This document shows positions 47,428-59,063 of a stretch of 64,000 nucleotides of DNA, in pieces. The notes beneath the pieces were generated by a model. It ran no database searches. It saw nothing but the letters and a program-made list of their open reading frames with translations, and was not told the origin of the DNA. Positions within the stretch are counted from its first letter, which is position 1; each line of letters starts with the position of its first letter. Source of the DNA: Serendipita indica DSM 11827 (Eukaryota > Basidiomycota > Agaricomycetes > Sebacinales > Serendipitaceae); assembly GCA_910890315.1 (NCBI GenBank), contig CAJVGD010000011.1:620001-684000 (forward strand), read 5' to 3'. The position numbers and the translations under genes are program-made.

Positions 47428-48400
47428 ATGAACAACCAACATCCATCGGCTTGGGCCTCGGGATTGCAGTTACAACTCGAGCCACCTGCAATACATACGC
47501 GTGTAGCAAAAGTACCAGAAGGAAGCCATAGACGGTATCCGCCAACTCCCTATCCTCATGCCCGGCACGCACAGTTGCCGTCAGAGATACCTCGGCCACA
47601 GTGAGCATTCTACTCGTTTGCTTCAAACTCGTACTTACCTGTCCTTAGGCCAGGTTCTCTGTATCCACCGCGTGTCACAACGATATACCCACCTCCAGTC
47701 CCCGTTCTACTTGCCAAACCGGTGGCCAAATCCAGAAGCCCTTCTAAAACCCCTACCTACGAGTCTGCTCCTGCTCCACCGCCCATGATTGTCAGACTTC
47801 CCGATGGATGGGAAAAGGGTAGACGGTTCCCCTTGATTCCGGAACAAGAACCGCCGAAAAAGGTCTACGCACATGGTCCGGTCTTTCCAGATCTGAAGCG
47901 TGAAGATTATCGAGTGAGTGCATGTGCGCTTTGCCTTCTCGCGCCCTATACTTAACGATCCTTTCTAGCCTCGCTGTGGTGTCTGCTTGAACACGTTCTC
48001 CAGCTGTCAAGACCTCAATCACCATTACAAAGTATATCATCCGGAGCAATTCGAAAAGGAGGAACGTCGCGTCCGACAGGAAGAACGCCTTGCACGAGAG
48101 AGAAAGCACCGTGTACAAGAGGAGGAGCGTCGTGCGGAAGAGGAAGAACGTCGTGTACGAACGGAGGGACGTCGTGCCTATGAACGTCGCGAGCAAGAGT
48201 TGGAGGATCAAGAGAGGGGAAAGGGGCTGCTAGAAGGTCCGGGAGGGATGACTACGACGATAGAAGACCCATGCGCCACCACAGCATACGAAACCTCCAG
48301 GAAACATAATAGTACACTACAGGTATTGAGTCGGCCTTGCACCTCGGTCACCGACTGCTTCGAGCCGCGATCATGTGGTCGCTTCTCTGTATTACTGTGA
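47428..48400 (+). CDS. C2H2-type zinc-finger protein with Glu/Arg-rich helix
   Basis: Exons 47428-47600, 47649-47913 and 47969-48400 join in frame over introns of 48 and 55 nt. The first 140 residues are Pro-rich and low in structure (IYPPPVPVLLAKPVAKSRSP). The single finger reads CGVCLNTFSSCQDLNHHYKV, then YH: C-x2-C-x12-H-x4-H type spacing. Directly after it is a long charged helix with EERR and EEERR repeats, likely a coiled coil for dimerisation. The protein ends RSCGRFSVLL. It may be a DNA-binding regulator, but one finger alone is weak evidence. Two further zinc-finger genes of similar make-up lie within 6 kb on the same strand. Confidence 0.7.
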
Positions 48401-49280
48401 CTTATCACTATTTACAATGCTACGCCTCTATACTTTCCCTTTTGCATCGCACTTTGGGCCAACATGGACTAAGACAAACCCTCTGGAGCTTATGACTATT
48501 CAAATACTCTCTGTAAGCGGGCAATCCCTCACCTCAACCCTTGTGGCGTCTAGTAGCGTTGTGGCGCATGACGAGTGCCCACCCGTTTGTTTGGCCACTT
48601 ACCTTGAGAGCGTTTCTCGTCTTCTCTTAGTGTCACAAATGGAGAAAATTACTGTATGAAGCTACGGAGTGTCTTCGAGGGAGGACATCATCTCCGTTGA
48701 AGGGCCCTAGGTTTCGCAGGTCACTCCATTAGATGAGAATCACAAGTGCTCTTCATCTGAGCTGACCAACTTATCGACTCGGGTAATATTTACCTTTGAT
48801 AGCTTCTGGCGATTGTGGTCGCCTACTGCACTACTTATAATTTCGTGAAAAACTATAACTGGGCTCTGTACCATCAAAGATAGGTCGGAAATAGATTTTT
48901 AAATCAATTTCAATTCGGTTTGCAGGCCTCAGTCTCCAAACCCTCAAGAGGCTGGCGCGCCGCTGGGCGAGCCTGCCCAGCAACAACCTAGCGGCACAAT
49001 TCAGTGGGCTTGTACTGGATGGTCAAAATTAGGTAATATAATCAGCTTGGCTAATGCAATGCATAGGGGACGGTTCGGAGCACCAGCCTGGTGAGCAACA
49101 CCGCGACGAGTTGGAGCCAAAACTTGCACAGGCCATGCGCAGTACGACACCCGTTTTTCGTCCCGCTTAGACGATTGTCGAAGTATTTAAGACTGGTGGA
49201 GGTTTGGGAGGATCGACATCTGGATCAAGTACTCTCTCTCCCGATCAATTGTCCCAAAGACTATTATACTATCACTCTAT
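48401..49280. other. Intergenic 0.9 kb
   Basis: AT-rich interval between two zinc-finger genes. No assignable gene. It should hold the promoter of the second gene. Confidence 0.45.
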
Positions 49281-50033
49281 ATGTCCTCTAATCATCATTT
49301 ACAAATCCAAGGAGGCAGCAATCAATGCGCACAACAGCAATACCCTCCCCAAGTAATCTCCTCTGGGGCCCCCGCATCGCAATACGGTCACTATGTCCCA
49401 CAAATTACATCCCACTACCCCATACCCTCCGTTCCAAGTGTCGTGGTACCAACCACTACCCGACGCAAGGATATATCGCCCCTCAGGGACAGTATCCTAG
49501 TCACGGGTGAGCCAAAGTGTATTCCGACTCATGATCCTGAGTCTCATCTTCGAGATTCAGATTAGGTCGCATCATGTCGTACAAAATCCAAGCTCGTATA
49601 CTCCTTCGCAACAAGTGAGCCCTACCCCTGTGTGAGAGAGCAGATTTCTGACCCTCCGTTAGCCATACAACGTCCAGCAGCTTCAAGTTCCTCAAGTCTA
49701 TCACCCGCATCAACCAGTCGTTACTCAAGCCCAATACCTTCCCCACACTTCTGTTTCCCTCGCCTCGGGCTCTACTCCTATCAGCGTATGCGTCATTCTG
49801 ACAAGATTTCCGCACATCTGACGTTCTATTAGCCCTTGCCAGTAAACATATCAAATGCGCAATACATGTGCAGCTCTTGCGGCCAGACATTCACCCGTTC
49901 CGACTCTTTCCACCGTCACGCCAGGACATTTCACGAAGCCAGCGTGTACAGTTGTCGATGCGGAAAGACGTTTAGTCGCGAGGACTCACGCAAACGCCAC
50001 TGGAAGAGTCACCCTGATCACGCGACTCACTAA
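49281..50033 (+). CDS. Two-finger C2H2 zinc-finger protein
   Basis: Start at 49281 (MSSNHHLQIQGGSNQCAQQQ). A Gln/Pro/Tyr-rich, probably disordered region (QVYHPHQPVVTQAQYLPH) leads to two tandem C2H2 fingers at the C-terminus: CSSCGQTFTRSDSFHRHAR, then TFHE, and a second with CRCGKTFSREDSRKRHWKSH. It ends HPDHATH at 50033. Exons are separated by introns of about 47-53 nt after PSHG, after PSSYTPSQQ and after SGSTPIS. Frames before and after 49449-49450 (CC) differ by one base; a third C gives the smooth reading VVVPNHYPTQGYIAPQG. A fungus-type transcription factor role is likely from paired fingers plus a low-complexity activation-like region, but the target is unknown. Confidence 0.75.
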
Positions 50034-50522
50034 TGACCCTTTCGACCTTTTGGACTCCTTCGTTTTCGGGCCGCTTGGTTCTGCAATGCTTGGTTTCGGA
50101 CTCACACTCCCTCATTGATCACATTCAATTTCTTATTTCGCTATTTCGTTTCGTTTCTCTTCGTTTTCGGACTTGCACTCGTATGCATGCATATCAGCAT
50201 TACCTAATCATATGACATTATGGTAGTAAACATGCACTTTTATGAGCATCAGACTCTGTTCACTTGTCAAACTTTCGATACAACCTCTATTATCCTGGTC
50301 CCAAAACTAAATATGCATTTAGACCTGGCTCATGGTTAGTTGGATGCTCCCTAATAATCGCGTATATTCTCCTCAGAGTTCCTGTTGCCGCTTTGGGCAA
50401 CCGCGTTTGCGCCACTTGCCTTGCGACCACCACGACGCAAGGGGCCTTGCCTCCTCTTTAGGGCGTATTTCCGCCTTTAATACCCAGAGGAATTACTCTT
50501 CATCACAGAGAAGGCTGTAGAA
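50034..50522. other. Intergenic, zinc-finger gene to phytase-like gene
   Basis: About 490 bases holding one gene's poly(A) region and the promoter of the next. No conserved frame. Confidence 0.5.
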
Positions 50523-52434
50523 ATGCCTCTCCGTATCCCATTCATGTCGAACAAGCCGTTGTCGGCGCGCACGAGAAAGTTCCTGGCCAACATACCCGTC
50601 GTCGCCAGTATATTCTTCGCAGTACTTGTCATTGTTGAATGGAGTACGGAAAGATTCGACCGCCCACCGCCCTCAGGTCCTCCGGTGCACGGATTTATTC
50701 TACCGGACAAAGTTGCAAAGCTGCTGGGACCCTACTCGCCATGGTATCCTGTAGAATTCTACGTCAGGCCTCCTCCAGCTTGTAATATCACCCAGGTATG
50801 ACTTATCGCAGCGCCATCCTCATGACGTCGGAAACTCACACCATTTCCTCTAGGTTAACATTGTATGTTTGTTCAATACTCGGGTGAAGTCTGTCATTAT
50901 AAATGACTCTTCTCGACTAGCTTCATCGTCATGGTGCGCGGTATCCTACCAAAGGCCAAACGGAAAGGATACAGAGAGCGCTTAGTCGTATCAACCCACC
51001 ATCAAAGAAGAATGCACACAGTGTCCTCGGCTTCACGAGGACGTACAAATATCAACTAAAGACAGACGAGTTGCTCTGGTTCGGAGCCACCGAGTATGTT
51101 GAAGTTGTCGTGACTTTTTGATATCTGACCCAATTCTACAGAGCGTTTGCGTCTGTTGTTGCCTCATATAATCGGTATTCCGACTTGGCACATGTCGCTC
51201 CGCCATTCCTTCGCGCAGGGGACTCTTCCAGAGTAGTTCAAACCGGGTTAAACTGGGCAAGAGGTGAACATGATGCCACCCAGTGTTCAAATGCCTTACT
51301 AGCCACTAGGATTTGAAACGGCTAGCCGTATTCGACTCAAGAAGCCGCTCATCATATCGGAAACACCAGGGGTGTGTGACGGCTTTGATGAAGTTTAACA
51401 ACCACTTATTATCCCCTAGCAAAACAATACTCTTCATGGTGGACAATCGTGTCCAGCACATGATGATGAGCCAGCGAATAGAGCCCAAGCTGCATGGCTC
51501 TCACACTTTGCACCAAATATCACGGCGCGTCTCAACGCAGCGGCTCCTGGTTCGACGCTGCAGGACGAAGATATCCCAATGCTTATGAGCCTGTGCTCAT
51601 TTGAAAGCTTGTACCATTACAGTACAAGTCCGTGGTGCCATGTGTTCCACAGTTCCGATGAGGGTACGGACGAATGGGCCGCGTATGAATACTGGGGAGA
51701 TTTAGAGAAATTCTACAACACTGGGTATGCAGAGTCTTTCTTTTAGTTTGGTGAAGCTTATCTCGTTCAGACCTGGCAACGCGCTTGGACGCGTACAAGG
51801 AATCGGTTGGGTCAATGAGCTGATCGCTCGCCTGACCGACAGCCCGGTCAATGACACCACCACGGTCAATCACACATTAGACTCGAATCCGGAAACCTTC
51901 CCACTCTCGCCAAATGTTACGATGTATGCCGACTTTTCCCACGACAACGAGATGAATGCCATCTTTGCGACACTCGGACTTCTACGCATGGTAGAGGCTC
52001 GACGCTCTGGGAAGAATCTATTGCCCCAATCATTGCCACTCGATTATCATGTCGAAACTGAACAGGTGGCTATCAATGCAGAGAGTCTGTCCATCTCCAA
52101 AGAGTCGGACGCTATTCGAGTCAAGGAAATGGATCCGGAAAAGCCGGATCCGAACCGCAAATGGGTTGCCTCGCGACTTGTACCCTTTGCGGCGCGATTG
52201 GTCGTTGAGCGGTTGGAGTGTCCCAATCCCAACACCACTATGGAGAAGAAGAGTCCAAGTATCAAGGCTATGAGGATGCTTCTAAACGATGCCGTCGTCC
52301 ATGTACCCGGCTGCCAGGAGAGCGAGAAAATCTTGGGCAACGGCGTATGTGATCTAGACAAGTTTGTAGAGACGCAGGCGTACGCTCGGAATGGTGGAGT
52401 GGGAGAGTGGGAAAGGTGCCGAACAAACGAGTAG
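50523..52434 (+). CDS. Membrane-anchored histidine acid phosphatase (phytase-like)
   Basis: Branch-2 histidine phosphatase; family members release phosphate from phytate or other organic phosphates outside the cell. The N-terminus has one hydrophobic segment (FLANIPVVASIFFAVLVIVE), a signal anchor. The catalytic RHGARYPT motif and the phosphate-pocket text AGDSSRVVQTGLNWARG are present; the proton donor lies in ADFSHDNEM (HD-x2-M). Potential N-glycosylation sites are common. Exons are 50523-50795, 50854-50862 (9 nt, coding VNI), 50921 onward and others; introns are 46-58 nt. An intron at 51373-51420 removes two apparent in-frame stops and joins IISETPG to QNNTLHGGQ, as in basidiomycete phytases. 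It ends ERCRTNE. Whether phytate is the true substrate cannot be told from sequence. Confidence 0.9.
50796..50920 (+). other. Two introns flanking a 9-nt exon before the RHG motif
   Basis: Introns 50796-50853 and 50863-50920 are both 58 nt with GTATG donors and CTAG acceptors. The exon between them is GTTAACATT (VNI). Keeping it gives ITQVNILHRHGARYPT, matching the strand before the catalytic His in this family; skipping it keeps the frame but removes three conserved residues. Confidence 0.75.
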
Positions 52435-53170
52435 AAATGGAGGACATTAACTTTTAAAGTCGGACGGATTTAGGCTTCGCCGCAGATAGACATCTCAGAG
52501 GATTCCTTTCGCTCACAATTCTACCTTATTTGCTCGGACGTAGGCGGTGGATGAGAAAGGTGGTGGCCCCATTCATCGCTCCTTGGCCAACGCGTCAACC
52601 AAAGTTCTTCCACGGTCATTTGATGGTGGAACTTCGTTGACCAAATAAATAGCTGGAACACCCTCAGACTTCTCATTCGACCATCAAAGCCAATGGCAGC
52701 GGCTTGTTGTCTCCAGCATAAGCCGCAGAAATACGGGTTCTTTGGCCCCTCAGATTGTTCACACAAGGAGGTCTCATCTAATGAAAATTTCGACTCTTGG
52801 CAGGATTCTGAGCCGTTACGCCAAAGGTATTAATCGAGTCTGTGACATAGAATCCACTGGAAATCAAGAGAATTGATAAAATATTGTCGGAACGTCCCGT
52901 TTACGTATCCTTTGTGAAGAATGGATGGTAGGTACAAGGCGCCGCTGTCGTGCCGATGGCTTTCGTGCCACGGTCGCGCTTCTCTTTGTCCATTGTGCAA
53001 ATGAAGGGCAATTTACACTATGCACAATGCCGGTGGCTCAATAATTTCCGCCGGGTGGAGGCTTAAAGGACTGTACGGATCAGGGGTCAGGACTTGGAGG
53101 AAGTCTAGCCTTAAATCAGGCAAGTTGCTTTCAAAGAAGCGAACTGACAGAATCCTGACCTCTTTCAGAG
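52435..53170. other. Intergenic 0.7 kb
   Basis: No assignable gene. The minus frame 52521-52766 is Cys/Trp-rich but short and unmatched. The region should contain the promoter of the next gene. Confidence 0.45.
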
Positions 53171-54097
53171 ATGTCTACTCGCCGCAAAGTGTCCAGTATC
53201 AAAAAGCAGCAGCAGCCCTCAGAGGTAGAAGCTATGGTTCCTCGTTACCATCCCTATCAAGCTCCAAACTCTCATGGACCTCTGTATAATCTTGCTGAGT
53301 ACGCTCGGTATCATGCTATTGCCGCGCACGCGTATGCACAAGCAATGCCAGTTACCTCGGCCGGTCAGCCGCTTGGACACCCATCATATTCCTTCCCTAT
53401 CACGACCTCTACCCATATGTTCTCTCAGCCCGTACCTATACACCTTCCTCTCGTACCAACGCAGGGTACCTCTGCTACCGGTGTGACATCTGTGGCTCAC
53501 TATGCAACCCAATCCACGGCACGTTCAATGACAAATGAAACTCAAGGTCGAGTTGAGACCTCGAGGGAAGAAGTCTTGCGCGCCGAGGAACGTTGGGCGA
53601 GGCTCGAAGCTGAACGCACCAGACTCTACGAGACCGTGAGTCCGTCGGATGCCTAATTGGACTCCCCGCTGAAAAGAATCAAGTTCTCGTTGAAGCGCTA
53701 TGCCATTGTTTCCGATCCCGACGGCCACGCCAATATCATAAGAGGGACTCGTGACGAAGGGTCAAGGGATCCCGCGAACACGCTACCTGAAATCTCTTCC
53801 GCACGCGTCGGACCCTTTTATACTCGCCTTCCGCCACCCAACTGCTCGGGCACATCGACTCAGGTGCATCACTGCCCTCTATGCAATATGCCCATTACGG
53901 ATAGAACTTCGTGGGAGGTGCATTATAAACGACACTATGAGGATCTGGAAACGAGAGGAGTTCGATGCGCACGCTGTGGAGTTCATATTATTGGTCGCGC
54001 TGCGGCCATCAAGCATCGTGAAACTCAATGTGACTCTGCTCGCCCCGCTCTTTATAATCGCAATCAAAACGTTTCAAACGCTCCAAAGAGGGCGTAA
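53171..54097 (+). CDS. Zinc-finger-like protein, third of a local group
   Basis: Start at 53171 (MSTRRKVSSIKKQQQPSEVE). The N-terminal half is Pro/Tyr/Ala-rich (YHPYQAPNSHGPLYNLAEYA) with a short charged helix (REEVLRAEERWARLEAERTR). A 48-nt intron (53636-53683; donor GTGAGT, branch-like CTAAT, acceptor AAG) joins RLYET to FSLKRYAIVSDPDGH and removes an apparent in-frame TAA. The C-terminal part holds two Cys/His clusters: CPLCNMPITDRTSWEVHYKR, then H, and CARCGVHIIGRAAAIKHRET, then QC. The first fits C2H2; the second is irregular (C2HC-like). It ends NAPKRA. Composition resembles the two zinc-finger genes upstream. Confidence 0.7.
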
Positions 54098-54187
54098 TAT
54101 GCTCTGACGTCTTTATGTTTCTATGCCCCTATGCCTATGGTCATTTGTATCTTCATTCCACGTACAGTAATATGCCAGGGTACCTCC

Positions 54188-55415
54188 TTAATCAAATTCG
54201 ACTTGCTCTCCTGAACGTAGAACTCTGAACTTGGCGTCGCTATCAGCGAGCCCTTCTTCCTTGAGAGCCTCCTCCACGCTCCAGATCCTTCTCTTCAAGA
54301 CTTTGGAGACGAGACCTTTTCCAACCTTGACCTCGTCGTGTGTTCCAATCCAAAGCTTTGGTTTGCAGTTGTGCGCGACTTGGACGGCATTTCGACCACC
54401 GAGATTGAGCTTGCCACCGAGGACCTAGAGAATTGTAAGACAATTGGCACTAGGAATACAGTGAAATTGTCTACCTTTGGGTTGGTCACTTCGTGTAGAC
54501 CATGCAGGAGTGCGCTGATTTCCTCAATCCCATTGCTCTGCAGCGACTTCAGGGAGGACCAAGGGATTCCGTGTGGTGTATATATAATCGTGTGTGCTCC
54601 ATCTTTTCCAGATTCCTCCGCTTCGGGTGTATACGAGATGCATACGGCTGAATGGTAGTATTGAAAGTCTGCTTGGCTCGAGGCGGCACGAGCTATTCCA
54701 AGTTGCTTTGGCAAGCCATTGATGGAAGATGTCTTCCAGCTCTGACCAGGAGCGAGTGGAGGAATGTTGTAAACTTTGTCAAAGTGTTTCCATGACCGGA
54801 TGATGTCAGCCGCTTTCTGTGTAATTATTAGCATTGATAGTGACTTGAAGAAGCAAAACGCACGTCTGTCGCATATACAGGTACCTCCTTTTCAACTTCT
54901 AGGAGCGTAGCCTGCTGGGGCTTAGCAAATGAGTTGAGCAAACGAGGTGCATGCTCACTTTATGACAATGATCTGTCCATTCGTGGCTGATGACCTGTTG
55001 AAGATGAGTTTCCCGTCCCCCCGATATTGGTGCCGAACTACGCACCACTGCGTGAATCTGAACACCTAGATCGCTAATGTGCTCCACACAGGATGGACTT
55101 GCATGCCATTGTGTAGAAAATAGCTTCCAGTAGTCTGTTTGCGGGCCCTTGAGCCTGTGAGTGCGGGGAAGCGTCAGTGACGATGCAATTTGGGTGTGTG
55201 ACACACCAAGGATCGATGAGAATGTTGAATGGAGTGCTGTTGAATGTAAACTGAATGAGCCAGGACGTGTCTTCGTTTAAATGTTTGAGGATAACCATGT
55301 CCGAATAATCGTCTGACAAGATGGAGTGTAACCAAGTTTTGGTCTGGAGATCGTGTGAGCTGCCATCGAACTTGAGTGGCCGCCGTTGAGAACAAAGCTT
55401 GGACCTTGACGCCAC
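54188..55415 (-). CDS. Metallo-beta-lactamase-fold protein
   Basis: Member of the MBL-fold superfamily found in many fungi. The opening strands read EDTSWLIQFTFNSTPFNILI, then DP. An intron of about 54 nt after that Asp-Pro leads to TDYWKLFSTQWHASPSCVEH. The metal-binding region is ISHEWTDHCHK, where H-x-x-x-D-H-C-H stands in for the usual HxHxDH. The C-terminal strands LGGKLNLGGRNAV and KLWIGTHDEVK, with THDE giving a late metal ligand, are typical. It ends AKFRVLRSGEQVEFD at 54188. The frame is continuous over all introns. The start at 55415 (MASRSKLC) could be a later Met. The substrate is unknown. It is divergent from the next gene. Confidence 0.75.
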
Positions 55416-55549
55416 TCATGCCTGTATCTACGACGTAGACTGGCTCTGAAATTAACAATCTAGGATAAAATAGTTATGACAGATCAAGCGTCGAGTACAA
55501 TCAATGATCCTCTCCTCATCCTCAAGTGAGCCCCAACGGCCCTTCATAG

Positions 55550-58524
55550 GCGCGGCTGACGACTTTGGCGCACAGAAACGCGAATAACAGTGTCGAGCAA
55601 CTCCGAGAGGCACTAAAGACCAAAGACCCGTGGGACAGAGACGTCGAGTTTCTTCGTAGAGAGTGAGTTTATGCGTCACCGGCTCCGTTTTTTTTGGCTC
55701 AAGTACAGACTCGTCGTCACACAGTGCGCGGAGACAGTATCTTCATCTCATTTTCATGTTCCCATACTCTCCACAGAGCCTTGCGCTCGATAATCCCATG
55801 TGGATAGAGACCTCGCATGCATCCATTGCCGCCTATCGCGCAAAAATTGCCATTCTAGACAAAGCAATCGCCTCGAAATCAAACCTCAAGGCATCCAATG
55901 AGGGCAGTTCTGTCGAAGGATCCTCCAAGGCAAAGCAACAACACCACCACCAGCACGGAACCGTGGAGCATCGCAAACTAGTCCAACGATTCCGTCAATT
56001 CCTAGCAGAAGAAGAAAAATTTTGGTCTGCATTCATCGTCCGTTTCGTGCGCGCGTTTGCGTTGCAGGAAGCCGAGCCGCACCTGGACGCCCTGCAACTC
56101 AAAGCGGCGGCTGCGGACGATCCATCCTCGGTTCGCAAGAGCACGTTTCCCGAAGAGGGTATACCGTGCGAACCTCCGGAGCATCAGAGAGAGAAAAAGA
56201 TTGTCACACTCGTCAAGGCACTCATCAGTCTGGGCGATTTAGCGCGTTACAAGGAACAGTACAACGAACGACAAGGGCGCGCGAAGGTGGGGAGTGAAGA
56301 GCCATTGTCTCGTTGGGCTACCAAGGGGAATCGCAAGACCGGCGACAGCGCGCCACGACCGCGAAATTACGCCCGCGCAATTGCGTGCTACACGCAGGCG
56401 CGCCTACTCTATCCAGAATCCGGCCAGGCATCGCATCAACTGGCCATTCTCTCTGCTTATCAGTCCGACACGTTTGAGTCCATCCTTCATTATTATCGTT
56501 CTATATGCGTCAAACACCCGTTCGTGATGGCCCAAGAGAACCTTCATAGGACCCTTCTCAAGGCGTACGAGCTTCAGAAGAATGAACCTGAAGAGGTTGT
56601 CAGTGAGCAAGATCCCCCTCGCGTCGTCGTGGATCGCTTCAAGCGAGGTGTTGTTCGTCTTCACGCTCTCTGGAGAGCTGTAGATTCCTCGTACGTGAGA
56701 CCATCTTTATTTCGTCATCCTTTTAATCTCATTGCAAGAGCTCCCGAACTAGCCAAGCAAGCGCGTCAGACCATCTTTAGTTTCAATTTCCTCCTAGCGG
56801 AGCGACTTTTGCCTATTGGTCTGATCATCAAAGTCTACACGGCATCACTGGGAGCACTGTGGTCGCTTCGACTGCGAGCGAAGAGCAAGAAAGAGCCAAG
56901 GCCGTGGACGGTCAGATGGAGAGCGTCATTCTGGCACACGTGATGGATCTCCACCTTGGGCTTGTCAAATTGGCTACCAAGGAACTATCCTCGACTCCAG
57001 CGTCTGCATCAGGGATCCCTAGCACAGCACCGGCAGAGAGGATTACGGCAGTCTTACGACGCATTCTACAATCGCTTCGTGTCGCAAGCAAGTGGGTCGT
57101 GGCAAATCAAGACTATCTCTCCCGCACTGCAAATCCGGAAAAGGAACCCCATCCGTCACTAGCTCGTACTCTTGGAGAGTTTTGGCCGGCATACGCTACG
57201 TTCATCACCACCTTGGCAACTACCTTTCCGAAACAAGACCTCAGAGGTGTCCCATCCGTCGTACTTGAAGAAGATGTGGAGCTTAGCGCTTTTACTCCGC
57301 TGAAAGGATCCCTAAAGTCTGCTGCCAAGAACGGGTCCGTTGTCGCGCTGAATCAAGTACATCCGAATGACGAGTATCTACTACGCATACGCGATGTCTT
57401 GAAGGACGCTGTCACCCTTACCAAGTCCGAAGTAAGCAGACAAACATTATTCCCCACTAGAGCCCCAGTTGATCTCCTTTAGGTAACACCCTTGACACAT
57501 CAAAATGGTGTATATACATCCCGAGCAGAATCTCCGGCGCCAACTCCTATCAGTGCCCCACGACGGGATACTATCACCGAATTTCATGCGCCGGGTGCTG
57601 CGTTGGGCAACGGTAATTCGTATGACTTGGTCGCTAGACCCGGAGAAGACGAAGACGTCGCCAGTGTCAGTACGGAGGATCCTGTTACAATGGCAATGCG
57701 AGCGACTCTGGACCCATCGGAGAATGGAGAGTATGACCAAGAACTCGACGAGGAGGAGGACCAAATACTTTACCCTCAAGGAACTTGGACTAGGTATGTT
57801 GTCACTTCGCAATATCTTCCAACCTCTAATCGCCCACAGGGTCGACCCGCGGTACGATGCGACCCCAATGCTCGGTCCACATATGACCTTAACATCTACA
57901 TACCACCCTGTTGTCCCGCTCAGAGATCCTCACGCGTTTAATTTGGCCGATCTATCCACCCATCCAGAGTTTGCACACTCTCACCCACCACAATTACCGT
58001 CGCCACAGCGCGAAGTCTTTGGAGCCAGTGCATCTCCTTTTGCAAATGCTGCGAATCCTCTTCCTCCAATGCTTGGATATCAAGATTCACTAGGTTTGAC
58101 GCGGCCATATCTGCCACTCATATCCAGTCCTCCACGCCAAGTACCGCCTACACTTCCTTCTTCGCCATACTTTGCACCTGGACCGATCGCTCCTCCCATA
58201 CAAGCGCAGTCGCCGACAAATTATGCCATGTACGGCAGCGGTACACCACTCACCCCTCTTCGGCATGCACAGCGCCTGAGTATTGGGCCCAACACACCTA
58301 CGAATATGGTCTTGGCCGAATTGTCGCCAACAACACCCCCGAGGACTGGACAAGATTTGCTGATGCGTGTGCTTGGAGGCGGATCAGGTGCTGGAGCGAG
58401 TGGCACGTCGGCTGGGCGTGCTAGACAGTCGACCTCTCCTCCACGAGCGCGGAATGCGTCTCCGGAGAGTCGACCGCCGTTACTCTTTGGAGCGTCCAAC
58501 GGCAATTCTATTTGGGCACCTTGA
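55550..58524 (+). CDS. EST1/SMG7-like protein (14-3-3-like and EST1 DNA/RNA-binding domain)
   Basis: Relative of telomerase-associated Est1 and of SMG5/6/7, which act in telomere upkeep and nonsense-mediated decay. An N-terminal exon (VEQLREALKTKDPWDRDVEF) joins by an intron of about 41 nt to YLHLIFMFPYSPQSLALDNP and MWIETSHASIAAYRAKI. Then come FRQFLAEEEKFWSAFIVRFV and a tetratricopeptide-like helical part (YARAIACYTQARLLYPESGQ, ASHQLAILSAY). The second half has ESVILAHVMDLHLGLVKLAT, an acidic stretch, and a Pro/Ser-rich tail ending LLFGASNGNSIWAP. No C-terminal PIN nuclease domain is present, which favours SMG7/Est1 over SMG6. The frame changes by one base at GGG (56850-56852); a fourth G gives YTASLGSTVVAS. 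The true ATG was not found; the open frame begins at 55550. Confidence 0.8.
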
Positions 58525-59063
58525 TGGAAGGAAAGTATCGACTATATCTTCTAGGTACTGCAATGCTATTGGGAATATTCCACGCTTAGTGCATGAGCCA
58601 AATGGCTCGAGGAATTTTCTTCGTCGGCTCCAGCGGCCCTCGGTCCTAGACATTTTGGGTTTTGCATAGATGAGTGACGTTTTCCTGTCCCAGTGGGACG
58701 ATTCTTGAATATAGATTGCTTTTATCGCCACGTTGAATAGTCGGCAGTCGATGAATATCAACGAGCATCGTCCCATGGACGACACTAGCAGGATCTCCAT
58801 CTAGCCATATACCTCTGCACTACCTGGAACTCAACAACCCCAAAATGTAACCTATCTTGAACCGAGTTGAACCTATAATAGTACAATATTTGAGAACTGC
58901 CGACCCGCATAACTCTGGTCGAATTATTCATCACGCGAGCAGTCGAGTCGATATAAAGAACAATGACCACTGGTCTATCTTGAATTCAATTCATCGGTGC
59001 GAGTACATTACAATTGCTGGTAGCGTCAAGAAATAGCGGTATAAAAAGGGGGTGTAGTTGGGA
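58525..59063. other. Intergenic, convergent 3' ends
   Basis: About 540 bases between the stops of two convergent genes. AT-rich, with no recognisable frame. Confidence 0.5.

Noticed and set aside
51394-51420. Two in-frame stops (TAA, TAG) 18 bases apart in the phytase-like gene
   Set aside because: They lie inside a normal 48-nt intron (51373-51420, GTGTGT...CTAG with TTAAC branch-like site). Splicing gives IISETPGQNNTLHGGQ, the usual family text, so the gene is not broken there.
53654-53656. In-frame TAA splitting the third zinc-finger gene into two reading frames
   Set aside because: It lies in a 48-nt intron (53636-53683) with a consensus GTGAGT donor and a CTAAT branch-like site; splicing keeps the frame.
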